Below are positions 1 to 10,429 of a stretch of 64,000 bases of DNA, one piece after another (within the stretch, counting starts at the first letter, position 1; each line of letters starts with the position of its first letter). A program made the position numbers and the translations under genes. The stretch spans positions 41,977,514 through 42,041,513 of the forward strand of contig OY829537.1 in the NCBI GenBank assembly GCA_963691705.1. Direction: 5' to 3'. Under the pieces are notes generated by a model. That model saw nothing but the letters and a program-made list of their open reading frames with translations. It ran no database searches and was not told the origin of the DNA. This DNA comes from Viola odorata. Lineage: Eukaryota > Streptophyta > Magnoliopsida > Malpighiales > Violaceae.

Positions 1-844
1 GTAGCCGAAACAGCTTCTACTGTGCACCCCTTTAATGGAATCACAATATGGGAGCCATCAGGATCCATCAAAATAAATGATGAATCCTTGATTCTTGCAT
101 ATTTACGAGTGGGAGTAACCTCAATGAAATCCTTTTTCCTCTTTTTATCTCTTGGTACATTCTCCAATAGGGGATTTTTAGGAAGTTTATCTGATTCTAG
201 AACCCACACAGTCCCCTGAAAGGAGAAAGTAATACATACATATTGAGAAATAGAAATTGAATATAAAGATCAAAGATACAATTCAAATGATGAGGTACGG
301 AATTGGTCAGTAGCAAGGTGAAGTCGTTAAAAACTACATGTAAAACACAAACAATCAAACTGTTAAATTATCAGTAAAGCGAACAAGGCACTGGGTAGTG
401 ACGGAGGGATGCAGGTATAGACATGCCATGAGGGCAATTGAGAGTGCAAATCAATTCCCTTACAACGACATTTACAAAAAAAAAACTTATAATGACATAG
501 TATATTGGAGAAGCATTATCAAGAGCCTACTGAATCAGAATCAGAATCAGAATTAGGGTTAGGGTTAGAGAACAGAGAAATAGAGGTACCTTCTTGTTAT
601 AGGCGTAATTAAGGGATTGATTAGGATCAGGTGTGCGTGCAGTTGAGTGTGAGGATGGTGGTTCTTGTAGCCGTTGAATTTTACGATTCAATCGCCTCAG
701 CAACAAATAAGCCCCCAAAGCTTCCAAGCAAGCAAGGCTGAGAACCCCAACAAAGAAACCACCGACGAAGACCAGTAGGAGGAGAAACCACACCATTGCA
801 CAATTCACACCACCTGTTTGCTGCCTCTGATCATCAACTTCCAA
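1..844 (-). CDS. TEX2-like SMP/PH-domain protein, 5' exons (partial)
   Basis: Two exons are visible. Exon 1 is 844-590 (85 codons, phase 0, donor AAG|GTACCT). Exon 2 runs from 215 (acceptor TTTCAG|GGG) to the left edge, and the gene continues outside the window. Exon 1 holds one strong membrane segment near residues 17-48 (FLLLLVFVGGFFVGVLSL), followed by the basic stretch LLRRLNRK. Exon 2 begins GTVWVLE and contains KKRKKDFIEV and YARIKDSSFILMDPDGSH, which I recognise as the PH-like part of plant testis-expressed protein 2-like (DUF2404/SMP) proteins. In that family an N-terminal helix anchors the protein at the ER and the SMP domain transfers lipid at membrane contact sites; the SMP domain itself is not in this window. 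A second in-frame Met at residue 17 could be the real start. The family assignment is from memory of the motif pattern, not a search. Confidence 0.8.
216..589 (-). other. intron 1 of the TEX2-like gene
   Basis: This 374-base intron has GT-AG ends and a T/C-rich acceptor. Just inside the donor it carries, on the gene strand, two CTAACCCTAACCC-type telo-box units (552-570), followed by three GATTCT-type hexamers (535-552). Telo-boxes near the first exon are common in plant housekeeping genes. Confidence 0.75.
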
Positions 845-1209
845 GTCTCTAACAGCAGGGTAGACTGGGAAAATATTTCCCGGTCGTAATATTGGTCACC
901 AGTCCATTCTTTTATTAATCTTTGAACTTCAGTTCTCTAATTTTTCTTTTGTTTCTCTCTACCACCTACCTTTCCCTTCGTTACCAAGTAGCAACGCAGT
1001 ATTTTTTTTTTGTTTTTTTGTTAGCAACGTAACAAGATAACCCCTAACTTTTTAATTATCTTATTAATTAATATCATTTTTAGTACAATTTTTATAAAAA
1101 TAGTTATTCTAATCTTTTAATTTATTTTTATAAATATTTTGTAAAAAAGTTTTAAAAAAATGAAAAAAATATGAAAATAAACCTAAATTTTTTAGATTTT
1201 TTGTTAAAT
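845..1209. other. intergenic, upstream of the TEX2-like gene
   Basis: AT-rich spacer holding the presumed promoter and 5' UTR of the minus-strand gene, then an A/T-rich repeat-like tract from about 1085. That tract resumes to the right of element E1 at 15060. I see no coding sequence here. Confidence 0.5.
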
Positions 1210-1214
1210 TATAA
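1210..1214. repeat. TSD of E1, left copy (TATAA)
   Basis: Five-base target-site duplication, identical to 15055-15059. Confidence 0.85.
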
Positions 1215-1698
1215 TGATAACTATAATGTAACGTCAGGGGCATTTTCGTCCTTGCACCCAGCGTTAAAGTCGGAGAACGGTACCTCCCACTAGGCGACCG
1301 CCTCTCACCCACATAGCGATAAACCCTGGGATGGTCAACATAAGCGGCGCGGGGATGGGGGGTCTTACGCTTTATCTAGCCACACGCACGACGTTATCCT
1401 ATCCCAGACAGGCCATGACGTCATTTAAGGTATTTAGGCGTTATCTTCCCTAGATAACGCCCACCCCCTAGAGATAACGCTCATATTTTGTCTATAAATA
1501 CCCCAGCATGCAAGATTTGAGGTAAGCCTAAGATTGCTGGCAAAAACTCTACTATTTTCACCACCCTCACTAAAGCATCGGAGTGTCTACGCTGGAGACC
1601 CCCTCCGGCGCCTTGCAGGTACATCGGACGGCGGTGAACAGTAACTTCAAGAAGCCATTTTCCCCTTCTGCCCTCCATCAAGAGACCAGATCTTATCA
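1215..1698 (+). repeat. 5' LTR of E1
   Basis: This 484-base LTR starts TGATAACTAT and ends TCTTATCA, and matches 14576-15054 throughout. It contains a TATA box (1493-1500), a TGACGTCA palindrome (1416-1423) and a cluster of GCGTTATC/GATAACGC motifs (1439-1480). Confidence 0.9.
1416..1500 (+). promoter_or_regulatory. E1 LTR promoter: TGACGTCA, GATAACGC cluster, TATA box
   Basis: The palindrome TGACGTCA is a bZIP-type site. It is followed by GCGTTATC, GATAACGC and GATAACGC (the first two as an inverted pair), then TATAAATA at 1493. The same arrangement is kept in the 3' LTR at 14768-14852. Promoter function is inferred from motif order. Confidence 0.55.
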
Positions 1699-1722
1699 AA
1701 TTGGTGCTTTCATTAAGAGCTT
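1699..1722 (+). other. primer-binding site of E1
   Basis: TTGGTGCTTTCATTAAGAGC starts two bases after the LTR and carries the TGG expected to pair with a tRNA CCA end. I do not assign the tRNA. Confidence 0.6.
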
Positions 1723-1784
1723 TGGTTCTATTAAGTGAGTGTCCTTAATAGCCAAGCTCTGTTTTTCTTGGCGATCGAAGGATC

Positions 1785-3600
1785 ATGGCTTCTGATTCAG
1801 ATCCTATACCACCTCAGTCTTTTGGTCTTTCTTTTGCTACCCGCAGAGAGTTGTTTCCTTCTGTTGCTACTGCTGTTTCTACCACGATGCAGGAAACTCC
1901 TCAGGGAACATTCGATTTCTCCTTCGGGCAAACAACGGGAACACCTTTTTCCCAGATGTATATTCCCCTCTCTCAGATGGCAGGATCTAGTCATTCCACT
2001 CCCTTTTCAAGAGGATCTGTGATGGATAGTGCAAGCAACCCTCTTGTGAATTCGCTCAGCTAGATCACTTGACTGAGTTAGCTGCCGGATTTACGCCCAA
2101 TATCTCAGGGCCTAGCGTTCCTTCTCACATAGTTTTTACTCCATCTATTGTCACCGATCGTCCACTATCACCCCAGCAGCCTTGGACCATCCAGCTGACC
2201 ACGCCCGTAACGACAGCCCTGCCAATTTCATGCAACTCACTTATATGCAAGTAGAACCTTCTACGCAGCATATGCGAGAAATCCCTGTTTCTCAAGAGGA
2301 ACGATGGCAGGACGAGTACAAAGATCGTTGGGATGGCAGGCGGGATGAGAGGTTTAGGGACATATCCCCCGGACACAGCGAGAGATAGAGCAGTAGAAGA
2401 TATCGAACCCAGACGCCTAGGAGTCACAACCGATCCCCAGGCGACATCATGAGCACAACCTTCGAGGTCAAAGGTATCATTTAGAGGTCTCCCCTCCCCG
2501 TCATCCGTACAAAATTCCTGATGATAACGCTGGTCACCCGTTCAGCTATCGCATAAGGCACCACAAGGTCAGTCAGCACGTGAAACTTCCTGCAGAATCG
2601 TATGATGGCACGAAGGATCCCATCTCCCACCTTAACAAGGTAAAAGACCTCGTGCAGTTTCAAACTCATAGCGATGCGGCTTTGTGCCAGATATTTGTCA
2701 TGACACTGTCAGGGGTAGCACGCCTCTAGTTTGAAGGACTCCTAGTGGGGTCGATTGATAGTTTTCCACAGCTAGAAGCTAAGTTTCGGAGCCGATTTAA
2801 TCTGCAGCGGCGTTATTTGATATCCATCAAAAACCTCAGGAATCCTTGAAGGACTTCCTTAGTCGCTTTGATCTCGAAATGTCATTGACACCAGGCGTTA
2901 CCATTGATTTCTTGGTGGAAGCCTTGAAACACAATTGTTGCTATGGGAAGTTACGAGATACGTTAATGGTGGATCCCTCACCGACCCTGGATGCGTTAAG
3001 GTTGAAAGCTCATAATTATGCGAGGATGGAGGAAGAAGAAAATAGAGACAGAATTCGAAACGCACCACAAGACGCACATCCTACTCCTAACGCTCATGCT
3101 AGCACGACCCCGGACACTCGTCCAAGTGACGACTACGGCCACCGGAAAGATTATATCCCTAGGGCCTCAAGTCGGCAAAAGGGCAATTTTTTGAGAGGAA
3201 GGCCTGGTAATTCTCCCACCAAACGACAAATGGATCCACCAAAGGGCCGAGTGTATAACCCTGACCTTCCTTCTCTCATACTTCCCAGAGCGGAAATCTT
3301 AGCGATCGTCCAACAACGGAACCTGCCCATCCGGCTCCCGTAAAACCAGGGGTAATTATGGGAGGAAGGGAAAACACTTTTTGTAAATTCCACAAAGTCA
3401 AAGGACACTCCACGGATGTGTGCAGAGAGTTAAAGTTAGCAATAGAGCGTTTGGTGGAAAAAGGTTACCTCGGAGAGTTTGCCACTAAGGCAAGAGAAGA
3501 AGCCATAGGCAACCCGACAGGTAAAACGTCAGACGGCAGACAAGCACCCCCTCACCCCCTAGAAATAATGATATCCCTGGCGAAAGAATGAGAGAAACGT
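1785..3600 (+). pseudogene. E1 gag, frameshifted
   Basis: The likely start is ATG 1785 (MASDSDPI), 86 bases inside the 5' LTR end. The coding sequence is spread over all three frames (1785-2063, 2182-2388, 2560-2846, 2846-3343, 3358-3591), so there are several frameshifts and stops. The retrotransposon gag (capsid) domain is clear: KLPAESYDGTKDP near 2580, then RFNLQRRYL, then KDFLSRFDLEM and VDPSPTLDALRLKAHNYARMEEE between 2846 and 3050. A zinc-knuckle-like CKFHKVKGHSTDVC follows at 3379. Gag would build the virus-like particle; this copy could not make it. Confidence 0.8.
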
Positions 3601-3746
3601 TAACAGTTCACGATGACGACATTCCCATCATCAATATTATTGTTGGCGGCACGCCGTATCTTGATGAGCCTGTGCAGTTAACGCCCAATTCAGGGGAAAA
3701 GCATAAATGAGAAAGCACGTTAATAAAAAGCAAGGCGATAAGTGTA

Positions 3747-4397
3747 TTGGATCGAATGGTATTGTCCTTCTCCGAGGAGGACGAGAAAGGTGTCGTCTTC
3801 CCACATAACGATGCGTTAGTGGCGACACCCGTTATCGGCAATCATGGAGTTAGGAGAACTCTTATTGATAATGGAAGCGCGGTAAATTTATTTTTATTAG
3901 AGGCGTACAACCTCATGAAGCGTCCTGACAGCGAGCTGACACCTTGCAAGAAGCCAATAATGGGAGTAGACGGGGTTCCAATCCCCGTGATTGGAGTCAC
4001 CTTGTTGCTAGTGTACTTTAGAGAAGATACGTCCAAGCGGTCAGAGGAGTTGTTATTCTTGGTCGTAGATTTAACTTTGCCATATAACGCTATACTTGGA
4101 CGACCGTTCCTCAACCGTTTTGGGGCAACGATATCTCAAAGGTACTTGAGGATGAAATATCCCTCATGGGATGGGGTAGTCTCGGTCAAAGGCGACCAGA
4201 AGCTAGCGGCTGAATGTTACCTACTCATAACTCAAAAGAGTTGCGACCGTTATGTATGTGTGACAGATGACCCCTTCGAGCAGAAAGATGAAAAGCGCAC
4301 CCAGCCGGTGGATAAGATGGTGCCAGTTCCCGTTAGCGGAATTAGAGAAGCAAACTTCCTGGTCAGTGAAAAGTTAAGCCCAGATGAGAACGCGTAG
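3747..4397 (+). pseudogene. E1 retroviral-type aspartic protease
   Basis: An open frame of 216 codons with the protease active-site motif LIDNGSAVNLF (near 3858) and the downstream YNAILGRPFLNRF (near 4084), typical of Ty3 protease. The frame is intact but cut off from gag by frameshifts upstream and from RT by the deletion downstream. It would process the Gag-Pol precursor. Confidence 0.8.
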
Positions 4398-4648
4398 TTA
4401 ACTCAATTATTAAACAAGTGCAAAGGGAAATTCACTTGGAAGCCTGCGGATATGCCTGGAATTTCACGAGAAGTAGCAAAGCACCGACTTAATGTTGACC
4501 CTAACGTCAAGCCAGTTCAGCAAAAACGGCGAGCCCGGAAGCATCCATACCCAAGGGCGTGTACTACGGAGAGATATTTGTGCCTTCTTTCATGGAAGAA
4601 CAAGTGTCGCTTTGCGTCGAAGAAATTAAAAATGATTGGTGAATCCCT
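4398..4648 (+). pseudogene. E1 scar where RT and RNase H are missing
   Basis: The linker ahead of RT is present (DMPGISREVAKHRLNV at 4450, then KPVQQKRR). By about 4600 the sequence already reads EEIKNDW, the segment that normally follows RNase H and leads into integrase. No YxDD motif or RNase H core is found, so about 2 kb of pol is gone. The join is not a clean in-frame fusion. Confidence 0.75.
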
Positions 4649-5860
4649 GTGATAAAATACTTGAAGCACGATGAGTTACCTGTGGATAATGCCGAAAAGA
4701 GAAAAGTCTTGAAGCAAGCGGCACGATGCACATATTATGATGGAGAACTGATTCGGAAATGCTTCTCTCATCCAGCCGCCAAGTGCATAATAGAGCAAGA
4801 AGGCCTCCACACTTTGCGAGAAATACACGAAGGGATATGCGGTATGAATGTGTCTGGCGGCACTATGGCCGCGCAGGTTTTTGAGATGGGGTTCTATTGG
4901 CCCACCATTCGTAGGGACTAGGATACCTTCGTACGAACTTGTCAGAAATGTCGGAAATTTGCTAAGATTCCCCGTCTACCTGCCACGGAAATTTCCGAAA
5001 TTGTTGCTCCTTGCCCGTTTGCTAAATGAGGAATTGATATTTTAGGCCCGTTTCCAAAAGCCAGGTCTCAGCTAAAATTTGTGGTCGTGGTGGTGGATTA
5101 TTTCACGAAATGGGCAGAAGCGGAAGCAGTAGCTAACATCACCACGGAAAAGATTTGGCGTTTCTTCAAACACCAAGTCATTATGCGATTCGGTGTACCT
5201 CGTGTATTAGTCAACTATAACGGAACACAATTTATGAGTCAGTTTTTCAAAGATCAGTAATTTCATATCGAACAAAGGTTCTCTTCCGTAGCACACCCGC
5301 AGACTAATGGTCAAGCGGAGGTAACCAACCGCAGCATCCTTAGCTAGAAGAACTTAGAAGGTTCTAAGAAAAAATGGGCAGATGAACTACCATACGTGAT
5401 GTGGGCGTATCGCATGACAGTCAAAACCAGCACAGGAGAAACTCCCTTCGCGTTAGCTTTCGGCACCGAGGGCGTCACGCCTGTAGAAATTGGCACCTTG
5501 AGCTTAAGGGTGGCATACTTCAAAGAAGAGATAAATGAAGAGAGGTTATGGGCTAACCTCGACGCGTTACTAGAGTTACAAGAGGAAACTCTTCTAAAAA
5601 CGCTCCATTATAAGAGAAAAATGGCACGTTATCACAATAGATGAGTCAGAGAACGACTGCTCAAGGCAGGAGATCTAGTGCTCAGAGGTAAACGAGCGGC
5701 TGGACAATGCATGGGAAAACTCAGTCCAAACTGGGATAGCCCATACCGCGTTACCCGCGTCATCGGAAAGGGAGCATATCACTTGGAAACACTTGACGGT
5801 ACTCCCTTACCAAACTCTTGGAACATAGCTCGTTTGAAATTATGTCATGCTAGAGTCTGA
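4649..5860 (+). pseudogene. E1 integrase, degraded
   Basis: One reading frame with five in-frame stops (near 4919, 5027, 5258, 5342 and 5642). The order is an H2C2 zinc-binding region (from about 4800; REIHEGICG, then CQKCRKF), the catalytic core VVVVDYFTKWAEA with the first Asp (5086), the second site, and AHPQTNGQAEVTNR with the Glu (about 5296-5335). The C-terminal region follows (GKLSPNWDSPYRV, 5720). The second catalytic site reads VNYNGTQF (5214), where the family has SDNGTQF, so the key Asp is Tyr. Both the stops and this substitution make it inactive. Confidence 0.85.
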
Positions 5861-5961
5861 TATCCCTTTTATGCGATAATATTAATAACATGCTTTAACA
5901 AGCGAATCGAGAATATTTCTTGTGCACTCTGTGGTTGATAACGTGCAAATAACGAAGGGTA

Positions 5962-6390
5962 CCAGGAGTGAAAATCCTATCCTTGTGACAACCGCTCCTA
6001 ATCAGATGGCTCACTAAGACGAGGCACGCCCTGGCATACGTAAAGATTCAACGCCGGGAGTAAAAATCCTATCCTTGTGACAGTCGTGCTAATACAGACG
6101 GTTCACTAAGACGAGGCACGCCCCGGCACCCCTGGGAGTGAAAATCCTATCTTTGTGACAACCGTGCTAATACAGACGGCTCACTAAGACGAGGCACGCC
6201 CCAGGGAAATGAAGACTCCACCCTGGAAGTGAAAATCCTATCCTTGTGGCGACCGTGCTAATATAGACGACACACTAACATGAGGCACGCTCCAGGGGTA
6301 CGAGACATCAACACCTGGAAGTGAAAATTCTATCCTTGTAACAACTGCTCCTGATGAGACGGCTCACTAAGACGAGGCACGCTCCAGGCC
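5962..6390 (+). repeat. five tandem hairpin units in the E1 3' region
   Basis: Five imperfect copies of a unit of about 75 bases, about 90 bases apart, begin near 5963, 6058, 6131, 6223 and 6315. Each has the core GTGAAAATCCTATCCTTGTG and ends AAGACGAGGCACGC. Each unit is flanked by complementary arms: CCAGG/CCTGG, GCCGGG/CCCGGC, CCCTGGG/CCCAGGG, CCCTGGA/TCCAGGG and CCTGGA/TCCAGG. Inside, GTGA pairs with TCAC and CCGT with ACGG in the best copies. Tandem repeats in the 3' UTR are known for Tat elements; the paired arms are what I see here. Confidence 0.85.
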
Positions 6391-6561
6391 GATTGTTAAC
6401 ACTTGAAACAGCAACGGATATCCCAGCCAGTAACCGGACGGCAAATATCCGGTGAAGTGAGGCTGGACAGATATCCCTATGGCAAAAGCAATGCCCCGGC
6501 AAGCCCGGATCCAACGACCGTGGAAGGAAAGTAACATAAAGTAATGCCTCGACGAGACCGG
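6391..6561 (+). other. E1 3' untranslated region
   Basis: Non-coding sequence rich in short GGATATCC/CCGG-type inverted pieces, such as CCGGACGG and ATATCCGG at 6432-6453. No ORF of note. Confidence 0.4.
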
Positions 6562-6620
6562 ATTCAGCAAAGTCGAACGACAAAGTAACATCTTGAAGTA
6601 ATGCCCCGACTTTGCTGAAT
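6562..6620 (+). repeat. 14-bp perfect inverted repeat in E1
   Basis: ATTCAGCAAAGTCG at 6562-6575 and its exact reverse complement at 6607-6620, separated by 31 bases. Confidence 0.8.
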
Positions 6621-6664
6621 GATAAAGTATGCCCTTGGAAATGCCGAATTTAGCGAGGCTGAAT

Positions 6665-6806
6665 GATCCCCCTAACAACAAAGGGCGGTGTTAATGTGAT
6701 CCCCCTAACAACAAAGGGTGGCGTTAATGTGATCTTCCTAGTAACACCAAAGGGATGATGCTAATCTATCCTCCCTACCAACATCAAAGGGATAGCATTA
6801 AAGGAG
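6665..6806 (+). repeat. four short tandem units with CCCT/AGGG arms
   Basis: Units of about 35 bases of the form GATCCCCCTAACAACAAAGG followed by GTGGCGTTAAT. The first two are close to identical and the last two diverged. Each can form a CCCT-loop-AGGG hairpin. Confidence 0.75.
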
Positions 6807-7409
6807 CGTCAGCCATATGATATTCAGAAATCAACTCCTAGTTCTCGCTGGAGAGAAATGCAAAGAAAGATATTGCGAAGAATCCTACCTCTACAAACAC
6901 TATATGATCTGATGAAAGATATCTGTTTCCAACCAGGCGTTGGAACATATGCGTAAATGCATCAAATTGTCACATCTTCCTCAAAAGGAGACGATATTAA
7001 GGCCTATCTACTACAATGGGTATTTGCTATGGTGAAGTTATGATCAGCATAGAGACGTGTCCATTGGAATATCCTCTCTTTTTAGCGACATGTCTTCAAA
7101 AGCATATCTGCGTATCTTCAAAGGTAAAAATATTTTAACACCTCCACATGCGGCGTGTTATCTTGAAATTATGTCACTAAAGCGGCAACGAGTAATTCTT
7201 CGAATAAGGTATGATAATTATAATATTTCGATCTTAATGTTACTAATTATATCATGACAGGAACATCACGGAATAAAATTAACAAGTGAAATTCTGAGAA
7301 AAGGAGCAATAACTGTTCAAGGCAATCTTGTCATTGTCAATATTACAAAACATCTGCAAGGGACGAACAAAAGGTGTGCTGACAACAAAACAAGAATTGA
7401 AACATAACC
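6807..7409. other. E1 spacer between 3' repeats and antisense genes
   Basis: AT-rich, without a convincing ORF, motif or repeat on either strand. Confidence 0.4.
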
Positions 7410-9759
7410 TCATGAAGGAGCCGTCGCGTCATTTCTCTCCTGTTCCGGGGCCTTATCCCTACGGAAATCCTCGTCGGTTACGTTCTGGGCCTTCTCCAAG
7501 TAGTACTCAGAAAGGTCGTTGACTCGGAGAGCGTTTGCCCCATAAATTTTTAGGAAAGCATCCGTCATGAGTCCCGCTCCCTCTCGCATATACCAACGGC
7601 ATTTCTCGGCAGAAAGATTGAGCTCTGCGGATAGCTCCGCAATTTTACGCATTTCCGCCTCCAGCTCGGCGTTAAGGGTAATGTTTCTAGCCCCTTCCTC
7701 AGAAAGATGTGTATTTAGAGTGACCCCTTTCTGTTTCTCATTATCCAACGCGAGTCGGGCATCCTCTGCTTCCTTCCTAGCAGCTGTCACGGCGTCTAAT
7801 AGCCCCTGAAGCTCATTCGTTAGTTTGTCTATTTCTCCTTGTTTCTCCGCTGCTACCTTCGCATTATCCTCATCCTAATAATGAAGATTGCAAAACGAAG
7901 AAAAGAGGCAAGAACGGAGGAAGCTTATACGCTCCTAGCGATTCTTAGCCAAAAATACCTCTTTCTCCTCGATGTGACATTACGCGAGCCACCAAAAGAG
8001 ATGAAGAGGTAAGAGCGTTGTTATCACCTTCCGCCCCTGAAATCTGGAAGGCTCCCTCCCGAAGGCCACCCAAATTAACTTGGTGGGTGACAGGCCCAGA
8101 GGAAGCGAACGTACTCAAACTGACCATCACATCAGAAGCGGCGTTGCCCTTTTCCTCGGGAGGGGGGATACAGGAACAAGAAACAAAGTAGCCGGAGAAG
8201 GAGGGCAATAAGAAGAGCCTCTCATTTCAGACACAAAGGACCCAGGAGCAATGAACATTTCAAAATCGGGGCCCATCACATCTGAAGAAAAACCCATGGG
8301 GATAGAGGAAGAGTGAAGAGGAGAGGACTCAGCAAAAAGGTGAAAATCATCATCAACGTTAGCACCCCGGGATGATTCAGGAAGCGGACCGCCTTCCACA
8401 GAAACTCTCAGGGAAGAGTTAACACCGGACGACGTCTGACCGATAGGGCTACTCTGAAAGTCATGACGGGCCTTCTTTTTACGGCTCTCGAGATAATCGG
8501 CGAAGGACATATTCTCGTTAGGAAGAGAATGAGCGGAAGCGGTACTGGTTTCCTAAAAGAACAAAAACGCACTAAGAGGACAACGAGGGAATAGAGAAAA
8601 ATGATAGGGACAATGAGTGAAAGTACCTGAGTAGATGTGGAAACTAGAGGAATTCCTGTGAGAACTGCGTCAACAACTGTCACTTCTAAGGGAGTAGCAC
8701 CCTGAGAAAGAGCAGAACGTATGGTGCCTATGTTTCTAGTTCTCTTTTTCCTCACAACACGCACTCGTGAGAAAGACGCTTGGGCAGTGTCAAGAGTAAC
8801 GACAGCCTCCTGAGAAGATGGTGGGACCGAAGTAATAGTAGTAGCCCCTCCCTTAGAAGAAGGTGCAGCAACGGTAGCCGCGGCAGCAACAGCGGCAGAA
8901 GCAGCAGAAGCAGCGACCTTTTCTCTTTGCTTCTAGGCCCGTCTCTTTTTTCTTCTTATGTATTCTGGTTCCCAACCGGGCGGAGGCACTGCATATTCAC
9001 AAAATAACGTCAGTGTTAGTACTCCTCTGAAATATAAAGAAAGTGGGCTAAATACTCACCAACTTCACACGCTTGAATATCCATCCCGTTGGCCGCATCA
9101 CAGGTATCGACACTAAATTCTAGTTGGAGTAGTTTTTGTAGCCAGCCGTCCTCTAGAGAAGAAAGTGGTTTTCTACTACCCCAGGCGCCGTCTTTAATTT
9201 TATGATTAAAACCCGTCCTCCACCAAGGACCGGGTAGATCAACAACAAAAAACCTCTGTTTCCAACTAGCAATGGAAGACTCAAGGTGCATGAATTTCCA
9301 GGTGAACGGTTTTAAGGACTCATCATTGTAACGGGGTGCTATCGCTATCACCCCTCTACGGGAATACAATTGAAAAAGGTTTTGAAGCAACAAAATAGAA
9401 GGGGACTCAATTCCCTTAAATCTACATAATGCTATGAAAGCATAGACAACGCAGAGCGCGTTGGGACTCAGTTGGGCAGGGTTCAAGTCAAATGTGGTTA
9501 ACAATTATTCTATTAATGGGTCGAGAGGAAGCCGAAACCCATAATTGAACATTTTGGCATATAATATTCTACTGTTATCGGGTAATTCGCTGTTAAGGTA
9601 AAGGGATTCAGAAGCAACCTGAATCGAGCAACCAGCAGGAAATCGTGCATGGAATTCATCTAACCCTTGCTGGAGCATGGGCAAGGAATAAAGAGAAGTT
9701 GGGGTGTTTTCAATCTTTTCTTCCCCAATGGCTTTTTTAGAATGACGAGATTTTGCCAT
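7410..9759 (-). pseudogene. E1 antisense gene B: gypsy-type transposase-family protein, spliced
   Basis: Runs opposite to gag-pol. Start ATG 9759 (MAKSRHSKK). The first exon encodes the conserved plant domain YAKMFNYGFRLPLDP ... LSPNALCVVYAFIAL ... APRYNDESLKPFTWKF, which I recognise as the 'putative gypsy type transposon' (PF04195-like) domain. It is broken by one TAA at 9505-9507. The exon ends at a GTGAGT donor (about 9053) and resumes at ATATGCAG|TGCCTCC (about 8986; PPPGWEPEYIRRK). After an Ala-rich low-complexity part, a second intron (GTACTTTC donor, TTTTAG acceptor near 8554) leads to SFADYLESRKKKARHDF. The last exon (about 7890-7410) is a coiled coil rich in E, K, A and L ending NDATAPS. 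A further stop lies at about 8934. Function is unknown; such antisense genes accompany Tat elements. Confidence 0.75.
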
Positions 9760-10429
9760 GATTAAACACAGACAAGAAATTAGAAGGAGAAAAAGAAATA
9801 AGTGTACCTTTGTCAAGAAATACCAGGAATTCCAGATGAAGGAGAGAGAGCAATGTAAGTTGTTTTCGAAAATGGTATTGTGTAGGAAAGGAGATAAAAA
9901 ACAAAAAAAGGAGGCGCGACGAATGTTATATATAACCATAAAAAGGTTAAGAGAAGCGACCAGTGAGCAATCGACACATGGCGAGGTGGCGTGTTAGAAA
10001 GACACGACGCGCGCTAGAGACATAACCTTTGAAAAAAGGGGAAGACGTTTCGGTTCTTGTTACTCCCTAGAGGGCGCTTGCTTCAAACACCTCCCAAAAG
10101 GAAAGACACGTGTCCTTTCTCATCATGACTTCTTCAAATCACATTAATGAGGGGATTTCTAGCATTTAATGCTCTGAAAAGTAGCGCCAACTTTTAGCAC
10201 GTGATCTCTAAGAAAGCCCGAGATAATGCCAACGATAACGCTATAAGAGCGAGCAGGCGTTAGTAGACATGATTAGCGTTAACAACAAAATAAACCAAGA
10301 CTCAAGATCTACAAGAAGAAAATAACGGTTTTGCAGTATGCACGTTATTACAAATAAATAACGTTAAATGGTTTTACGTTACAACCTTTGAAAAAATAAA
10401 GGAAAAATAAGCGAGGATTAAATCAAGCG
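9760..10429. other. spacer between antisense genes B and A
   Basis: About 670 bases without coding signal. Upstream of gene B it could hold a promoter (a TATATAACC tract at 9926), but nothing decisive is visible. Several GATAACGC/GCGTTA motifs like those in the LTR occur around 10228-10280. Confidence 0.4.

Noticed and set aside
22..219. Plus-strand ORF of 65 codons
   Set aside because: It is the shadow of exon 2 of the TEX2-like gene, whose minus frame fits the family.
556..570. Possible interstitial telomere
   Set aside because: Only two TTAGGG-like units within an intron; too short for a telomere remnant.
2125..2427. Minus-strand ORF of 100 codons in E1
   Set aside because: Opposite to gag in a frameshifted stretch; no protein-like pattern.
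5962..6390. CRISPR-like array
   Set aside because: Plant genome; units are contiguous hairpin repeats without unique spacers.
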